Shown here piece by piece: positions 33,152-42,362 of a DNA stretch of 64,000 nt. The notes under the pieces are model-generated. The model was not told the origin of the DNA and did no database searches. It worked only from the letters and a program-made list of their open reading frames with translations. Within the stretch, counting starts at the first letter, position 1. Each line of letters begins with the position of its first letter. The translations under genes and the position numbers were made by a program. Source of the stretch: Burkholderia sp. USMB20 (lineage in GTDB: Bacteria > Pseudomonadota > Gammaproteobacteria > Burkholderiales > Burkholderiaceae); the NCBI RefSeq assembly GCF_000949135.2, contig NZ_JTAN02000003.1, forward strand, positions 434,001 through 498,000. Reading direction: 5' to 3'.

Positions 33152-33631
33152 ATGCTCTTTCTCGTACAGTCGGCGGCGACGCTCGTGCTGGTGTCGCTCG
33201 CGACGCAGGATGTGCGCGCGCGGCGCCTGTCCAATCGCGCGGTGCTGGCGTTCGCGATGCTGTATTTCGTTGCGGCGGCACTCGCGCGCGAAGGGCTCGC
33301 GCACGTCGCCGGTCACGTGGCGACCGCCGTGGCGATGCTGCTGCTGTTCGCCGGCCTGCGTCACGCGGGCTGGATCGCCGGCGGTGACGTGAAGCTCGCG
33401 GCGGCGGTATTCCTGTGGGCCGGCCCGGCGCTCGCGTTCCCGGTGTTGACGATCGTCGGTGCGAGCGGCGCCGCGTGCGGCCTCGCCGCGTTGGCGGCCG
33501 TCGCATGGCAGCGTCGCGCCGCGCCGGCGCGTACGATTGCGACGCGCGGCGTGCCGTACGGAATCGCGCTCGCGCTCGGCGGGGCGCTGGCCGTCTGGGC
33601 GCCGTTCCCTCACGCGGTTTCGCTTGCCTAG
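33152..33631 (+). CDS. tadV: Prepilin peptidase TadV/CpaA
   Basis: An A24-type aspartic membrane protease of 159 residues with about five helices. The two catalytic aspartates lie in ATQDVRARRLSNRAV and AGGDVKLAAAVFLW, matching the family. It lacks the N-methylation domain of larger PilD enzymes, as usual for TadV. Its substrates should be Flp and the TadE/TadG pseudopilin-like proteins of this operon. Confidence 0.92.
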   Translation: MLFLVQSAATLVLVSLATQDVRARRLSNRAVLAFAMLYFVAAALAREGLAHVAGHVATAVAMLLLFAGLRHAGWIAGGDVKLAAAVFLWAGPALAFPVLTIVGASGAACGLAALAAVAWQRRAAPARTIATRGVPYGIALALGGALAVWAPFPHAVSLA

Positions 33632-33650
33632 ACCGGGGACGCACGCCGCC

Positions 33651-34682
33651 ATGCCCAAACCCCTGAGAATGACCGTGCTGATCATCGCTGCCGCGATCGG
33701 CGCGTTCATCCTGCGCCAGCTGTATGTCGCCGCGTCGACGCCGCCGGTGCCCGGCGAAGCGGCCGAGGTACGCGTGCGCGTCGCGGCGGCGGACCTGCCC
33801 GAAGGGCTGCTGCTGCGCGACAACGATCTCGCGTGGAAGCGCATGCCGCGCACGCAGGTGCCGGCCGGTGCGTTCGTCGAGTCGCAACCGGGCGCGGACC
33901 TGAAAGGCGCGCTGCTGCGCAATCGTGTCGACGCCGGCGCGCCGATCCGTGCGGACAACGTGATTCCGGGCGCCGCGCCGGATTTTCTCGCGGCCGCGCT
34001 GCAGCCCGGCATGCGCGCGATCTCGGTGCCGGTCGACGACGTGTCGGGCAATGCGGGGCTGATCCAGCCGGGCGACTTCGTCGACGTGGTGCTCACGCAG
34101 GAGATCGGCGGTTCCGCGACGACGCCCGGCACGTTCGAAGCGGAGACGGTCGTGCGGCGCGCGCGCGTGCTCGCGGTCGGCTCGGAATTCCAGCGTGCGA
34201 AGACGCCTGCGAGTGCGCCGGACGTGCCGGCCCGCGCGCGCACGGTCACGCTCGAGGTCGCGCCGCGCACCGCGCAGGTCGTGCTGGTCGCGACGCGCCT
34301 CGGCTCGCTGTCGCTGTCGCTGCGCAGCTTCGCGACGAGCGATCGCCGGCAGGCGGCGGGCGGCGACGAAGCGGAGCCCGATACGCCGCCGGTGTGGGCC
34401 GGCGACGTGTCGCGCGCGGCGCGTCGTGCGCAGCTGGCGCCGCCCGCGAGAACGGACGCCGGCACGCGGCCGGCGCCGCAGGGCAATACGGTCGTGATCT
34501 ATCGCGGCTCGTCGGTCGACGACGGGTCGCACGGCAGCGGCACCGGCACGCCGGGCCTGCCGCCGCTGCCGTCCGGCTGGATGGGCACGCTGGTTGCGCC
34601 GGCGGCGCCCGCGGCGCCCCCGGGCGGCAATGTCGCCGCGGATGCGACGGCGCAGGTGCCACGGATCGCGGCGCCGCAGTGA
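33651..34682 (+). CDS. rcpC: Flp pilus assembly protein CpaB/RcpC
   Basis: A 343-residue periplasmic assembly protein with one N-terminal membrane segment (MTVLIIAAAIGAFILRQLYV), then the SAF-type beta-clip domain (VRVAAADLPEGLLLRDNDLAW) and RcpC motif AISVPVDDVSGNAGLIQPGD. It probably stabilises or gates the secretin. The C-terminal third is Pro/Ala/Gly-rich and low in structure. The gene follows tadV after 19 bases. Confidence 0.9.
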   Translation: MPKPLRMTVLIIAAAIGAFILRQLYVAASTPPVPGEAAEVRVRVAAADLPEGLLLRDNDLAWKRMPRTQVPAGAFVESQPGADLKGALLRNRVDAGAPIRADNVIPGAAPDFLAAALQPGMRAISVPVDDVSGNAGLIQPGDFVDVVLTQEIGGSATTPGTFEAETVVRRARVLAVGSEFQRAKTPASAPDVPARARTVTLEVAPRTAQVVLVATRLGSLSLSLRSFATSDRRQAAGGDEAEPDTPPVWAGDVSRAARRAQLAPPARTDAGTRPAPQGNTVVIYRGSSVDDGSHGSGTGTPGLPPLPSGWMGTLVAPAAPAAPPGGNVAADATAQVPRIAAPQ

Positions 34683-34735
34683 GCAGTGACGATTCGGGCC
34701 GGCCGCCCGGCGGCCGGCATTTGACGGGAACACGC

Positions 34736-36115
34736 ATGGTGCGCATGGTTCGTTGGATCGCTTTCTGGTGCCTGGCCTGCATCGTCGCGCTGGGCGTCGC
34801 ACTCGCGCAGCGCGCGAGCGCGGCGGACGCCGGCGCGGCGTTGTCGATCGCGACCGGCAAGGGCGAGATGCTGTCGCTGTCCGAACCCGCGACCGCGATG
34901 TTCGTCGCGGACCCGAGCATCGCGGACATCCAGGTGCCATCGCCGCGCACCGTGTTCGTGTTCGGCAAGAAGGCGGGCACCACCACGCTGATCGCGCTCG
35001 GCGCGAACCATCGGCCGATCCTGCGCCGTACGGTGATCGTGCAGGTCGACACCGCGTCGCTGCAGGCGGTGCTCGACAGCCGCTTTCCGCAATTGAAGCT
35101 GTCGGTGTCCGGCGCGCCGGGCTCGCTGATGGTGTCGGGCAAGGTGCCGAGTGCGGCCGACGCGGACGCCGTGATGCAGTCGCTCGCGCCTTACATCAAC
35201 GACAAGGAAAAGATCGTCAACCGGCTCACGCTGTCGCGCCCGATCCAGGTGAACCTGCGCGTGCGCGTGACCGAGGTGAGCCGCAACGTCACGCAGCAGC
35301 TCGGCATCAACTGGAGCTCGCTCGGCTCGGCCGGCAACTTCTTCGGCGGCTTGCTCAGCGGCCGCACGCTGTTCGATCCGACGACCAAGGTGTTCAACCT
35401 GTCGCCGACCGGTGCGTATTCGGTGCTCGGCGGCTTCCGCGCGGGGCGCTGGTCGATCGACGTCGTGCTCGACGCGCTCGATCAGGAAGGCCTGATCACG
35501 ATGCTCGCGGAGCCGAATCTCACCGCGATGTCCGGGCAGACCGCGAGCTTTCTCGCCGGCGGCGAAATTCCGATTCCGGTCGCGCAGGCCGGCAACACCG
35601 GCGCGATCACGGTCGAGTTCAAGCCGTTCGGCGTGTCGCTCGACTTCACGCCGACCGTGCTCGCCGACAACCGGATCAGCCTGAAGGTGCGCCCGGAGGT
35701 GAGCGAGGTCGATTCGAACAACAGCGTGACGACCGGCAGCGTCAGGGTGCCGGGGCTCTCGGTGCGGCGCGTCGAGACGACGGTCGAGCTGTCGAGCGGG
35801 CAGAGCTTCGCGATCGGCGGGCTGCTGCAGAGCCAGACGGCGGATACCGTGGCGCAGGTGCCGGGGCTCGGCCGGCTGCCGATCATCGGCCGGCTGTTTT
35901 CGTCGAAGAACTTCCAGGACAACAAGACCGAGGTCGTCGTGATCGTGACGCCGTACATCGTGCAGCCGACCGGCCCCGGCCAGCTCGAGCAGGCGCTCGA
36001 CACCGTCGCGCGGCCGAGCAGCGATCTCGAGTTCGCGATCCAGCGCAATCTCGGGCTCGACCTGCTGACGGGCGACACGCCGCGCCTCGTCGGCGCCGCG
36101 GGCTTCGTGTACTGA
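34736..36115 (+). CDS. rcpA: Tad secretin CpaC/RcpA
   Basis: The outer-membrane channel through which Flp pili exit, 459 residues. After a signal peptide (WCLACIVALGVALAQRASA) there is a pilus N-terminal domain (GEMLSLSEPATAMFVADPSI), a BON/STN-like part and the secretin domain, recognised by EPNLTAMSGQTASFLAGGEI and VPGLGRLPIIGRLFSS. The alternative start three codons later is equally possible. It is followed after 14 bases by a small lipoprotein gene that may assist its assembly. Confidence 0.93.
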   Translation: MVRMVRWIAFWCLACIVALGVALAQRASAADAGAALSIATGKGEMLSLSEPATAMFVADPSIADIQVPSPRTVFVFGKKAGTTTLIALGANHRPILRRTVIVQVDTASLQAVLDSRFPQLKLSVSGAPGSLMVSGKVPSAADADAVMQSLAPYINDKEKIVNRLTLSRPIQVNLRVRVTEVSRNVTQQLGINWSSLGSAGNFFGGLLSGRTLFDPTTKVFNLSPTGAYSVLGGFRAGRWSIDVVLDALDQEGLITMLAEPNLTAMSGQTASFLAGGEIPIPVAQAGNTGAITVEFKPFGVSLDFTPTVLADNRISLKVRPEVSEVDSNNSVTTGSVRVPGLSVRRVETTVELSSGQSFAIGGLLQSQTADTVAQVPGLGRLPIIGRLFSSKNFQDNKTEVVVIVTPYIVQPTGPGQLEQALDTVARPSSDLEFAIQRNLGLDLLTGDTPRLVGAAGFVY

Positions 36116-36129
36116 CCGGAGGAGCGCGC

Positions 36130-36513
36130 ATGCGAGTTCGAACCATCGTCGCCGCCTTGCCGCCACTGGTGCTTGCGGGCTGCTTCTCGGCGCCGCCGCC
36201 GCTCAACCTGCCCGATGCGCGCGCGATCGGCTTCGACGGCGTGCACGCGGTGCCGCCCGACTGTGCGAAGCTGATGCAGCCGTCGCATCTCGTCGATGCG
36301 GGGTTCGGACGGCCCGGCGTGCCGTTCGGCTGCGCGACCTACACGAATCTCGCGACGATGCTCGCGCGGCCGGAAGATCTGGTCGCGCCCGTGCCGTACG
36401 GCGGCGCCGATGCGCAAGTCGCCGCCGACGCGGTGCGCCGCTACGTCGAGGATCGCGTGAAGCAGCCGGCTCCGGACAAGACGCTGACGACGACCGGCTC
36501 GCCCGGCCACTGA
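36130..36513 (+). CDS. CpaD-like pilus assembly lipoprotein
   Basis: The 127-residue protein has a signal MRVRTIVAALPPLVLAGC with lipobox LAGC and a short mature domain containing FGCATYTNLATMLARPEDLV, the CpaD hallmark. CpaD proteins are usually near 200 residues; this one is clearly shorter, as in other beta-proteobacterial Tad loci. A role in secretin localisation is inferred from its position between rcpA and tadZ. Confidence 0.8.
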   Translation: MRVRTIVAALPPLVLAGCFSAPPPLNLPDARAIGFDGVHAVPPDCAKLMQPSHLVDAGFGRPGVPFGCATYTNLATMLARPEDLVAPVPYGGADAQVAADAVRRYVEDRVKQPAPDKTLTTTGSPGH

Positions 36514-36523
36514 CCCGCTCCCG

Positions 36524-37759
36524 ATGCCCATCGCGATGCCGCCCATGAACGTCCTCGATCGCCAGAATGCCAAGCGCGCCGCCGCAGCCGGTGCGGCGGA
36601 TCTCATCGCGGTCGTGTCCGATGCCGGCAGCGAAGACGTGATCCGCCGCGTCGCCCAGGACCTGTCGATCGCGCGCGCCCACGTGCAGCCGGGCAACTGC
36701 GACGACGCGATCCGGCTGCTGCAGCAGCACGAGCGCTCGCCGCGCCAGCTGATCGTCGACGTGTCGGATTCGGTGCTGCCGGTGTCCGACCTGATGCGGC
36801 TCGCCGACGTGTGCGATCCGTCCGTGAGGGTGGTCGCGATCGGCACGCAGAACGACGTCGGGCTGTTCCGCAACCTGCTCGGCATCGGTGTGCAGGACTA
36901 CATCGTGAAGCCGCTGACCGTCGAGTTGATGCGGCGCGCGTTGACCGCGACGGAATCGGTCGTGCAGGTGCGCACCGGCAAGATCGTCAGCTTCGTCGGC
37001 GCGCGCGGCGGCGTCGGCACGACGACGGTCGCGGTGAGTCTCGCGCGCTGCCTGGCAGGCGAGAAGCGCCGCCGCGTGGCATACGTCGACCTGAACCTGT
37101 ACGGCGGCGGCGCGAACTCGCGGCTCGGGCTGTCGAGCAACAACGGGCTGATCGAACTGCTGAACATGGAACAGCGTCCCGACGACGCGTTGTTCGACCG
37201 CATGTTCGTCACGAAGGGCGACCGCCTGCACGTGCTGTCGGCCGAACTGGCGTACGGCGACGACGCGCCGCTGCGCGACGATGCGATCGCGTCGCTCGTC
37301 GAGATGCTGAAGGACCGCTTCCATTACGTGCTGTTCGACGTGGGCAACCGCGCCGGCAAACTGTTCGAGGATGCGCTGACGGTGTCCGATCTCGTCTATA
37401 TCGTCGCCGACCGCTCGGTGCATGCCGCATACGAAGCCGCCCGGCTTGCGCGCTTCGTGAGGGAGCTGCCCGGCGAGCGGCTGCTGTCGATGATGCTGAA
37501 CAACCCGCTCGAGCCGGTCAAGGGGCGCGTCGCACAGGCCGACTTCGAGGACGCATTCGGCGGCGTGCGGCTGCGCGAGCTGCCGCACGAGCCGCAGACG
37601 CTCGCGGTCGCCGAGAACCTCGGCGAGCCGATCGAAGGCACGAAACGCCGCGGCTTCCTGGACGAGATCCGGTTGCTCGCGAACGGCATCACCGGCGAAT
37701 CGATGGCCGTCGCGCAGCCGTGGTACGCGCGCTTCGTGAAATGGAGGAAAGGATCGTGA
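36524..37759 (+). CDS. tadZ: Pilus assembly ATPase TadZ/CpaE
   Basis: TadZ localises the Tad machine at the cell pole. The 411-residue protein has an N-terminal receiver-like domain (LIAVVSDAGSEDVIRRVAQD to GVQDYIVKPLTVELM) lacking a clear phospho-acceptor set, then a ParA/MinD-like ATPase. Its deviant Walker A reads VGARGGVGTTTVAVSLAR, with Arg and Thr where ParA proteins have the two lysines, so ATP hydrolysis is probably weak or absent. The end overlaps the start of tadA by four bases. Confidence 0.9.
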   Translation: MPIAMPPMNVLDRQNAKRAAAAGAADLIAVVSDAGSEDVIRRVAQDLSIARAHVQPGNCDDAIRLLQQHERSPRQLIVDVSDSVLPVSDLMRLADVCDPSVRVVAIGTQNDVGLFRNLLGIGVQDYIVKPLTVELMRRALTATESVVQVRTGKIVSFVGARGGVGTTTVAVSLARCLAGEKRRRVAYVDLNLYGGGANSRLGLSSNNGLIELLNMEQRPDDALFDRMFVTKGDRLHVLSAELAYGDDAPLRDDAIASLVEMLKDRFHYVLFDVGNRAGKLFEDALTVSDLVYIVADRSVHAAYEAARLARFVRELPGERLLSMMLNNPLEPVKGRVAQADFEDAFGGVRLRELPHEPQTLAVAENLGEPIEGTKRRGFLDEIRLLANGITGESMAVAQPWYARFVKWRKGS

Positions 37760-39168
37760 CGTTCGGTACCCGCAAACGGCCGACGCCTGCGCCCGGGCCG
37801 GCGGCTTCTCCCGCCGCGCCGCGCGAAGGCGCACCGGAGCCGGGCCCGGCAGCGAGCCAGGCGCCCGCGTCCGCGCGCGGGCTTGCGGTGGCCGATACCC
37901 ACGAGGCGCTGATTCGTTCCGGCAAGTTCGACGCGATTCGCACCGCGGTGTTCTCGTCGATGAACATGTCGGCGGCGCTGATGAAGACGCGCGACGAAGT
38001 GCGCGCGGGCATCGAGCAGGTGGCCGCGCACACGGTCGAGCGCGAACGCCTGAAGATCACGGCGGGCGAGCAGGTGCTGATCGTCGACGCGATCCTGAAC
38101 GACATGTTCGGCGTCGGGCCGATCGAGCCGCTGCTCGCCGACGACACCGTCTCCGACATCCTCGTGAACGGCCCCGACCAGGTGTACGTCGAGCGCGCGG
38201 GCCGGCTCGAACTCACGCCGCTGAAGTTTCGCGACAACGCGCACGTGACGAGCGTCGCGCAGCGGATCGCGGCGGCGGTCGGGCGCCGCGTCGACGAGAG
38301 CAGCCCGATGGTCGACGCGCGGCTTGCCGACGGCAGCCGCGTGAACGTGGTCCTGCCGCCGATCGCGATGCGCGGCGCGTCGATCTCGATCCGCAAGTTC
38401 GCGAAGCGCGACATCACGCTCGCGCGGATGGCGCATCAGGGGAATATTTCGCACGGGATGCTGCAGGTGCTGAAGATCGCGTGCGCGTGCCGGCTGAACA
38501 TCGTGATCTCGGGCGGCACCGGGTCGGGCAAGACGACGCTGCTCAACGCGCTGTCGCAACACATCGAGGAGCACGAGCGGATCGTGACGATCGAGGATGC
38601 GGCCGAGCTGCAACTGCTGCAGCCGCACGTGGTCAGTCTCGAGACGCGGCCGGAGAATACGGAAGGGCTCGGCGGGATCTCGCAGCGCGACCTCGTGCGC
38701 AACGCGCTGCGGATGCGGCCCGACCGCATCATCCTCGGCGAAATCCGCGGCGCGGAGGCGTTCGACGTGCTGCAGGCGATGAATACCGGGCACGACGGCT
38801 CGATGACGACGATCCATGCGAACTCGCCGCGCGACGCGATCAGCCGGCTCGAAAGCATGGTGATGATGGCGAACGCGAACCTGCAGCTGCTGTCGATCCG
38901 GCGCCAGATCGCGAGCGCCGTGCACCTGTTCGTGCAGGTCGAGCGGATGCGCGACGGCGTGCGCCGCGTGACCCGGATCACCGAGATCGTCGGAATGGAA
39001 GGCGAGGTGGTGATCACGCAGGACCTGTTCGCGTTCCGCCAGGAGGGCGACACGACGCGGGACGTGGTGAAAGGCGTGTTCGAGGCGTCGTCGCTGCGGC
39101 CGGCGTTCGCGTCCCGCGCCGCGTACTACGGCGTCGAGGACGCGCTCTCCGAGGTCTTCCGGCAATGA
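37756..39168 (+). CDS. tadA: Tad secretion ATPase TadA/CpaF
   Basis: The motor of pilus assembly, a 470-residue GspE/VirB11-type hexameric ATPase. Motifs: Walker A SGGTGSGKTTLLNAL, Asp box EDAAELQLLQPHVVSLETRP, Walker B MRPDRIILGEIRGAEAFDVL and His box GSMTTIHANSPRDAI. The GTG at 37756 is preferred because AGGAAAGG lies just upstream and the GTGA overlap with the tadZ stop follows the pattern of this operon; an ATG five codons earlier is possible. The first 50 residues are Pro/Ala-rich. Confidence 0.94.
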   Translation: MTFGTRKRPTPAPGPAASPAAPREGAPEPGPAASQAPASARGLAVADTHEALIRSGKFDAIRTAVFSSMNMSAALMKTRDEVRAGIEQVAAHTVERERLKITAGEQVLIVDAILNDMFGVGPIEPLLADDTVSDILVNGPDQVYVERAGRLELTPLKFRDNAHVTSVAQRIAAAVGRRVDESSPMVDARLADGSRVNVVLPPIAMRGASISIRKFAKRDITLARMAHQGNISHGMLQVLKIACACRLNIVISGGTGSGKTTLLNALSQHIEEHERIVTIEDAAELQLLQPHVVSLETRPENTEGLGGISQRDLVRNALRMRPDRIILGEIRGAEAFDVLQAMNTGHDGSMTTIHANSPRDAISRLESMVMMANANLQLLSIRRQIASAVHLFVQVERMRDGVRRVTRITEIVGMEGEVVITQDLFAFRQEGDTTRDVVKGVFEASSLRPAFASRAAYYGVEDALSEVFRQ

Positions 39169-40142
39169 GCGCCGCGGATCTGCTCGGGCTCGGCGCCTTC
39201 GTCGTGATCCTCGCGGCGGGCCTCGCGCTGTCCGCGTGGCTGGACCGTGCGCGCCACACGCCGGAGCAGCGCATTCGCGAGCGGATGCGGCACCTTGCGC
39301 CGTCGCTGGCGGGTCGGGAAGCCGGTGCGGCCGCCGCACCGGGCATCGCGCTGTTCAACCTGCCGCGGCGGCAAAGCCGCGCGCGCGCGTGGCTGCAGCG
39401 CTACGTGACGCGCGTGCGGGCGGTTGGCGGCGAACGCGGGATGCGGATCGTCGTCGCCGGCACGATCGCCGGCGCGATTGCCGCGATCGTGGTGGTGCAA
39501 CTCGTCGCGTTGCCGCACGCGCTCCATCCGCTGATCTACGTCGGGCTGCCGCTGGTGGCGATGCGCGCCAGCTATCGCGCGCTGGTCGAGCGGTTCCGGC
39601 TGCGTTTTCTCGAAGCGTTCCCGGACGCGATCGACCTGATCGTGCGGGCGGTGCGCGCGGGCATTCCGGTCACGCAGGCGATCAGCACGGTGGGCGACAG
39701 CGCGGCGGAGCCGGTGCGCTCGACCTTCCGCTCGATGGGCGACAGCCTGCGCGTCGGCGCGGATCTGAAGGACGTGCTGACGCACGCGGCAGACCGGCTG
39801 ATGATCGCGGATTTCTCGTTCTTCACCGTCTACCTGCTGCTGCAGCGCGAGACCGGCGGCAGCCTTGGCGAGACGCTCGACGAGCTGTCGAGCATCATCC
39901 GCACGCGCCGCGACATACGCCTGAAGACACGCGCGTTGACCGCCGAGGGGCGGATCACGACGAAGATCATTTCGGCGGTGCCGTTCGTGATGATCGGCGC
40001 GTTGTTCCTCGTGAACCGCGCGTACGTGATGCTGCTGTTCGACACGCATGCCGGACGCGTGATGCTGACGATCGCCGCGGTGCTGCTGACGATCGGACTG
40101 CTGACGATTCACAAGATCTCGAAACTGGATACCGCGCGATGA
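39165..40142 (+). CDS. tadB: Tad platform protein TadB
   Basis: An inner-membrane GspF-like protein of 325 residues with an N-terminal helix, a cytoplasmic helical domain (RLRFLEAFPDAIDLIVRAVR, then AGIPVTQAIS) and three or so helices near the end. It forms the platform with TadC on which TadA acts. The ATG overlaps the tadA stop (ATGA), and the same overlap recurs at its own end. Confidence 0.92.
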   Translation: MSAADLLGLGAFVVILAAGLALSAWLDRARHTPEQRIRERMRHLAPSLAGREAGAAAAPGIALFNLPRRQSRARAWLQRYVTRVRAVGGERGMRIVVAGTIAGAIAAIVVVQLVALPHALHPLIYVGLPLVAMRASYRALVERFRLRFLEAFPDAIDLIVRAVRAGIPVTQAISTVGDSAAEPVRSTFRSMGDSLRVGADLKDVLTHAADRLMIADFSFFTVYLLLQRETGGSLGETLDELSSIIRTRRDIRLKTRALTAEGRITTKIISAVPFVMIGALFLVNRAYVMLLFDTHAGRVMLTIAAVLLTIGLLTIHKISKLDTAR

Positions 40143-41083
40143 CGATGTCGATGCTGGCCGCCCGCGGCCTCGAACTGTTGCTGTTGCTCGCGTGCGTCGC
40201 GGCGGCGCTCGCGACGCCCGGCGGCGGCACGCGCCGGCGAATCGCGGAGCGCGTGCAGCTGGCGGCCGGGCAACGTCCGCTGTCGCTGGTGGCGGGGCGG
40301 CTGCAGCCGGGCGAGGTACGTCAGGACCTGACGCGGCGGCTCGCGCAACTCGGCGAGCGGTTGCCCGTGCTCGACCCGATGCAGCGTGTGAAGCTCGGGC
40401 TGCAGCTGACGCGCGCGGGCTTTCGCGAGCGGCGTGCGGTGTCGTCGATGATCGGCATCAAGCTGAGCTGCGGCGTGCTGCTCGCGGGCGTCGCGATCGT
40501 GTTCAGCCCGTACATTCCGCGCTTCGGCGAATACGTCGTGATCCGGGCGCTGGCGATGGTCGCCGCGTTCGTGATCGGCGTGATCGTGCCGGAATACGTG
40601 CTCGGCGCAATGATCCGGCGGCGCCGGCGGATCATCGCCGCGTGCTTTCCGGACGCCCTCGACCTGCTGGTGATCTGCACGATGGCCGGCAACAGCCTCG
40701 TATCGGGCGTGCGGCGCGTCGCGCGCGAACTCGAGCGCATCTGCCCGCCGCTCGCCGACGAGTTGACGGTATGCGCGGACGAGCTGACGCTGAGCGGCAA
40801 CGTATCCGAAGCGCTCACGCATTTCGCGACGCGCGTCGACTTTGCGTCGGCGCGCTCGCTTGCCACGACGCTCACGCAATCGCAGCGCTTCGGCACGCCG
40901 ATCACGCAGGCGCTGCGAACGCTGTCGCGCAGCGAGCGCACCGAGCAGATCGTCGCGCTCGAGGAGCAGGCCGCGAAGCTCGCGCCGAAGATCACGCTGC
41001 CGATGATGCTGTTCATCCTGCCGACGGTCGGCCTGATCGCGGCGGGCCCGGCGGCGATTCGCCTGCTCGAGGTATTCAAATGA
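40139..41083 (+). CDS. tadC: Tad platform protein TadC
   Basis: The second GspF-like platform subunit, 314 residues. Membrane segments lie at the N-terminus (LELLLLLACVAAALATP), near residues 110-160, and at the end (MMLFILPTVGLIAAGPAAI). The cytoplasmic part has the family motif CFPDALDLLVICTMAGNSL and FGTPITQALRTLS. Translationally coupled on both sides by ATGA overlaps. Confidence 0.92.
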   Translation: MTMSMLAARGLELLLLLACVAAALATPGGGTRRRIAERVQLAAGQRPLSLVAGRLQPGEVRQDLTRRLAQLGERLPVLDPMQRVKLGLQLTRAGFRERRAVSSMIGIKLSCGVLLAGVAIVFSPYIPRFGEYVVIRALAMVAAFVIGVIVPEYVLGAMIRRRRRIIAACFPDALDLLVICTMAGNSLVSGVRRVARELERICPPLADELTVCADELTLSGNVSEALTHFATRVDFASARSLATTLTQSQRFGTPITQALRTLSRSERTEQIVALEEQAAKLAPKITLPMMLFILPTVGLIAAGPAAIRLLEVFK

Positions 41084-41937
41084 CACGATCCGTGATCCGT
41101 GCGTTCGCATTCGCGGCGGTGTTGCCGGTGCTGGCCGGCGGCTGCGCGCCGGGCATCCAGACGCGGCCGGCGTTGTCGCACAAGAGCGACGACCCGCAGG
41201 CCGAACTGCGCATTGCCGACAGCGCGCTCGCCGGCGGCAACGTCGATCTCGCGTCGACGCTGTACGAGAAGGTGCTCGCCCGGCATCCCGATTCGCTCCC
41301 GGCGCGCCTCGGGCTGGGCGACGTCAGCTACCGCGCGGGCGATCTGGAGCGCGCGCGGATTCTCTACGAGCAGGCACGACAGCAGGCACCCGCGGAACCC
41401 GGGCCGCAGGTCGGGCTCGCGCGCGTCGCGTTGCGGCAGCGCCGGCTCGACGAGGCCGCCCAGCGCTACCGCGAGCTGCTGGCCGCGCAGCCGAACCTGC
41501 CGCTCGCGGCGGAAGGTCTCGGTACGGTGCTCGACCTGCAGGGCCGCCATGAAGACGCGCAGGCCGTATACCGCGATGCGCTGCGCGTGCATCCGGATGC
41601 GCAGGGCTTGCGCGTCGACCTCGGGCTGTCGCTCGTGCTGAGCAACCGGCCGCGCGAAGGCGTGAACGTGCTGCTCGACGTGGCCGGGTTGCCCGATGCG
41701 CCGTGGCAGGCGCGCCAGAACCTCGCGTTCGCGTATGGCGTGCTCGGCAACACCGATTCGGCGAAGAAGCTGTTGTCGGCGGATCTGCCCGCATCGGCGG
41801 TGGCCGACAATCTGCGCGTCTACGAGGCAGTGCGCGCGCAGCTTGCGGCGCGCCCGGCGCCCGCCGCCGCACGACCGTCGACGGGGGCTGCGCTCGACCC
41901 GCACGCGCTGCCGCCCGCCGCGGGGGCGGCAAGATGA
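41080..41937 (+). CDS. tadD: TPR lipoprotein TadD
   Basis: The 285-residue protein has a signal peptide with lipobox AGGC and about four tetratricopeptide repeats between residues 40 and 200 (for example ASTLYEKVLARHPDSLPARL and EDAQAVYRDALRVHPDAQGL). TadD is a pilotin-like factor needed for secretin assembly and pilus biogenesis. The tail is Ala/Pro-rich. The start overlaps the tadC stop, the end overlaps the tadE start. Confidence 0.88.
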   Translation: MTRSVIRAFAFAAVLPVLAGGCAPGIQTRPALSHKSDDPQAELRIADSALAGGNVDLASTLYEKVLARHPDSLPARLGLGDVSYRAGDLERARILYEQARQQAPAEPGPQVGLARVALRQRRLDEAAQRYRELLAAQPNLPLAAEGLGTVLDLQGRHEDAQAVYRDALRVHPDAQGLRVDLGLSLVLSNRPREGVNVLLDVAGLPDAPWQARQNLAFAYGVLGNTDSAKKLLSADLPASAVADNLRVYEAVRAQLAARPAPAAARPSTGAALDPHALPPAAGAAR

Positions 41938-42362
41938 CACGCCAGGCGATGGGCGTCCGTCACGCGCGCGGCGTCGTATCCCTCGAGTTCGTGCTGATGC
42001 TGCCGTTCCTGCTGATGGTGCTGATCGGCATCATCGACACGAGCCTGCTGCTGTGCGACAAGGCCGTCATCACGAACGCGAGCCGCGAGGCCGCGCGCGC
42101 GGGCGTCGTGCTGCGCGTGCCGATGCTGACCCCGACACAGATCGCCAACGTCGCGTCGACCTACACGCAGAACAGCCTCATCACCGGCGGCACCGCGACG
42201 ACGCCGACCATCACCGTGACGCAGGCGAACGGCACGACGGCCGGCACCGCGCTGACGGTCACGGTGACCTACACGTATTCGGGGCTGGTGCTGGGGTCGG
42301 CATTCAGCGCGCTGACCGGCCCGGTGACGATCTCGGCCAGCTCGGTGATGCTCTATGAATGA
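41934..42362 (+). CDS. tadE: TadE-like minor pilin
   Basis: The 142-residue protein has a prepilin-like site ARG followed by VVSLEFVLMLPFLLMVLIG, with Glu at +5, and continues in the TadE pattern (TNASREAARAGVVLRVP) and a Thr-rich beta tail. TadE is a pseudopilin processed by TadV. Its gene overlaps tadG by eight bases. Confidence 0.88.
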   Translation: MTRQAMGVRHARGVVSLEFVLMLPFLLMVLIGIIDTSLLLCDKAVITNASREAARAGVVLRVPMLTPTQIANVASTYTQNSLITGGTATTPTITVTQANGTTAGTALTVTVTYTYSGLVLGSAFSALTGPVTISASSVMLYE

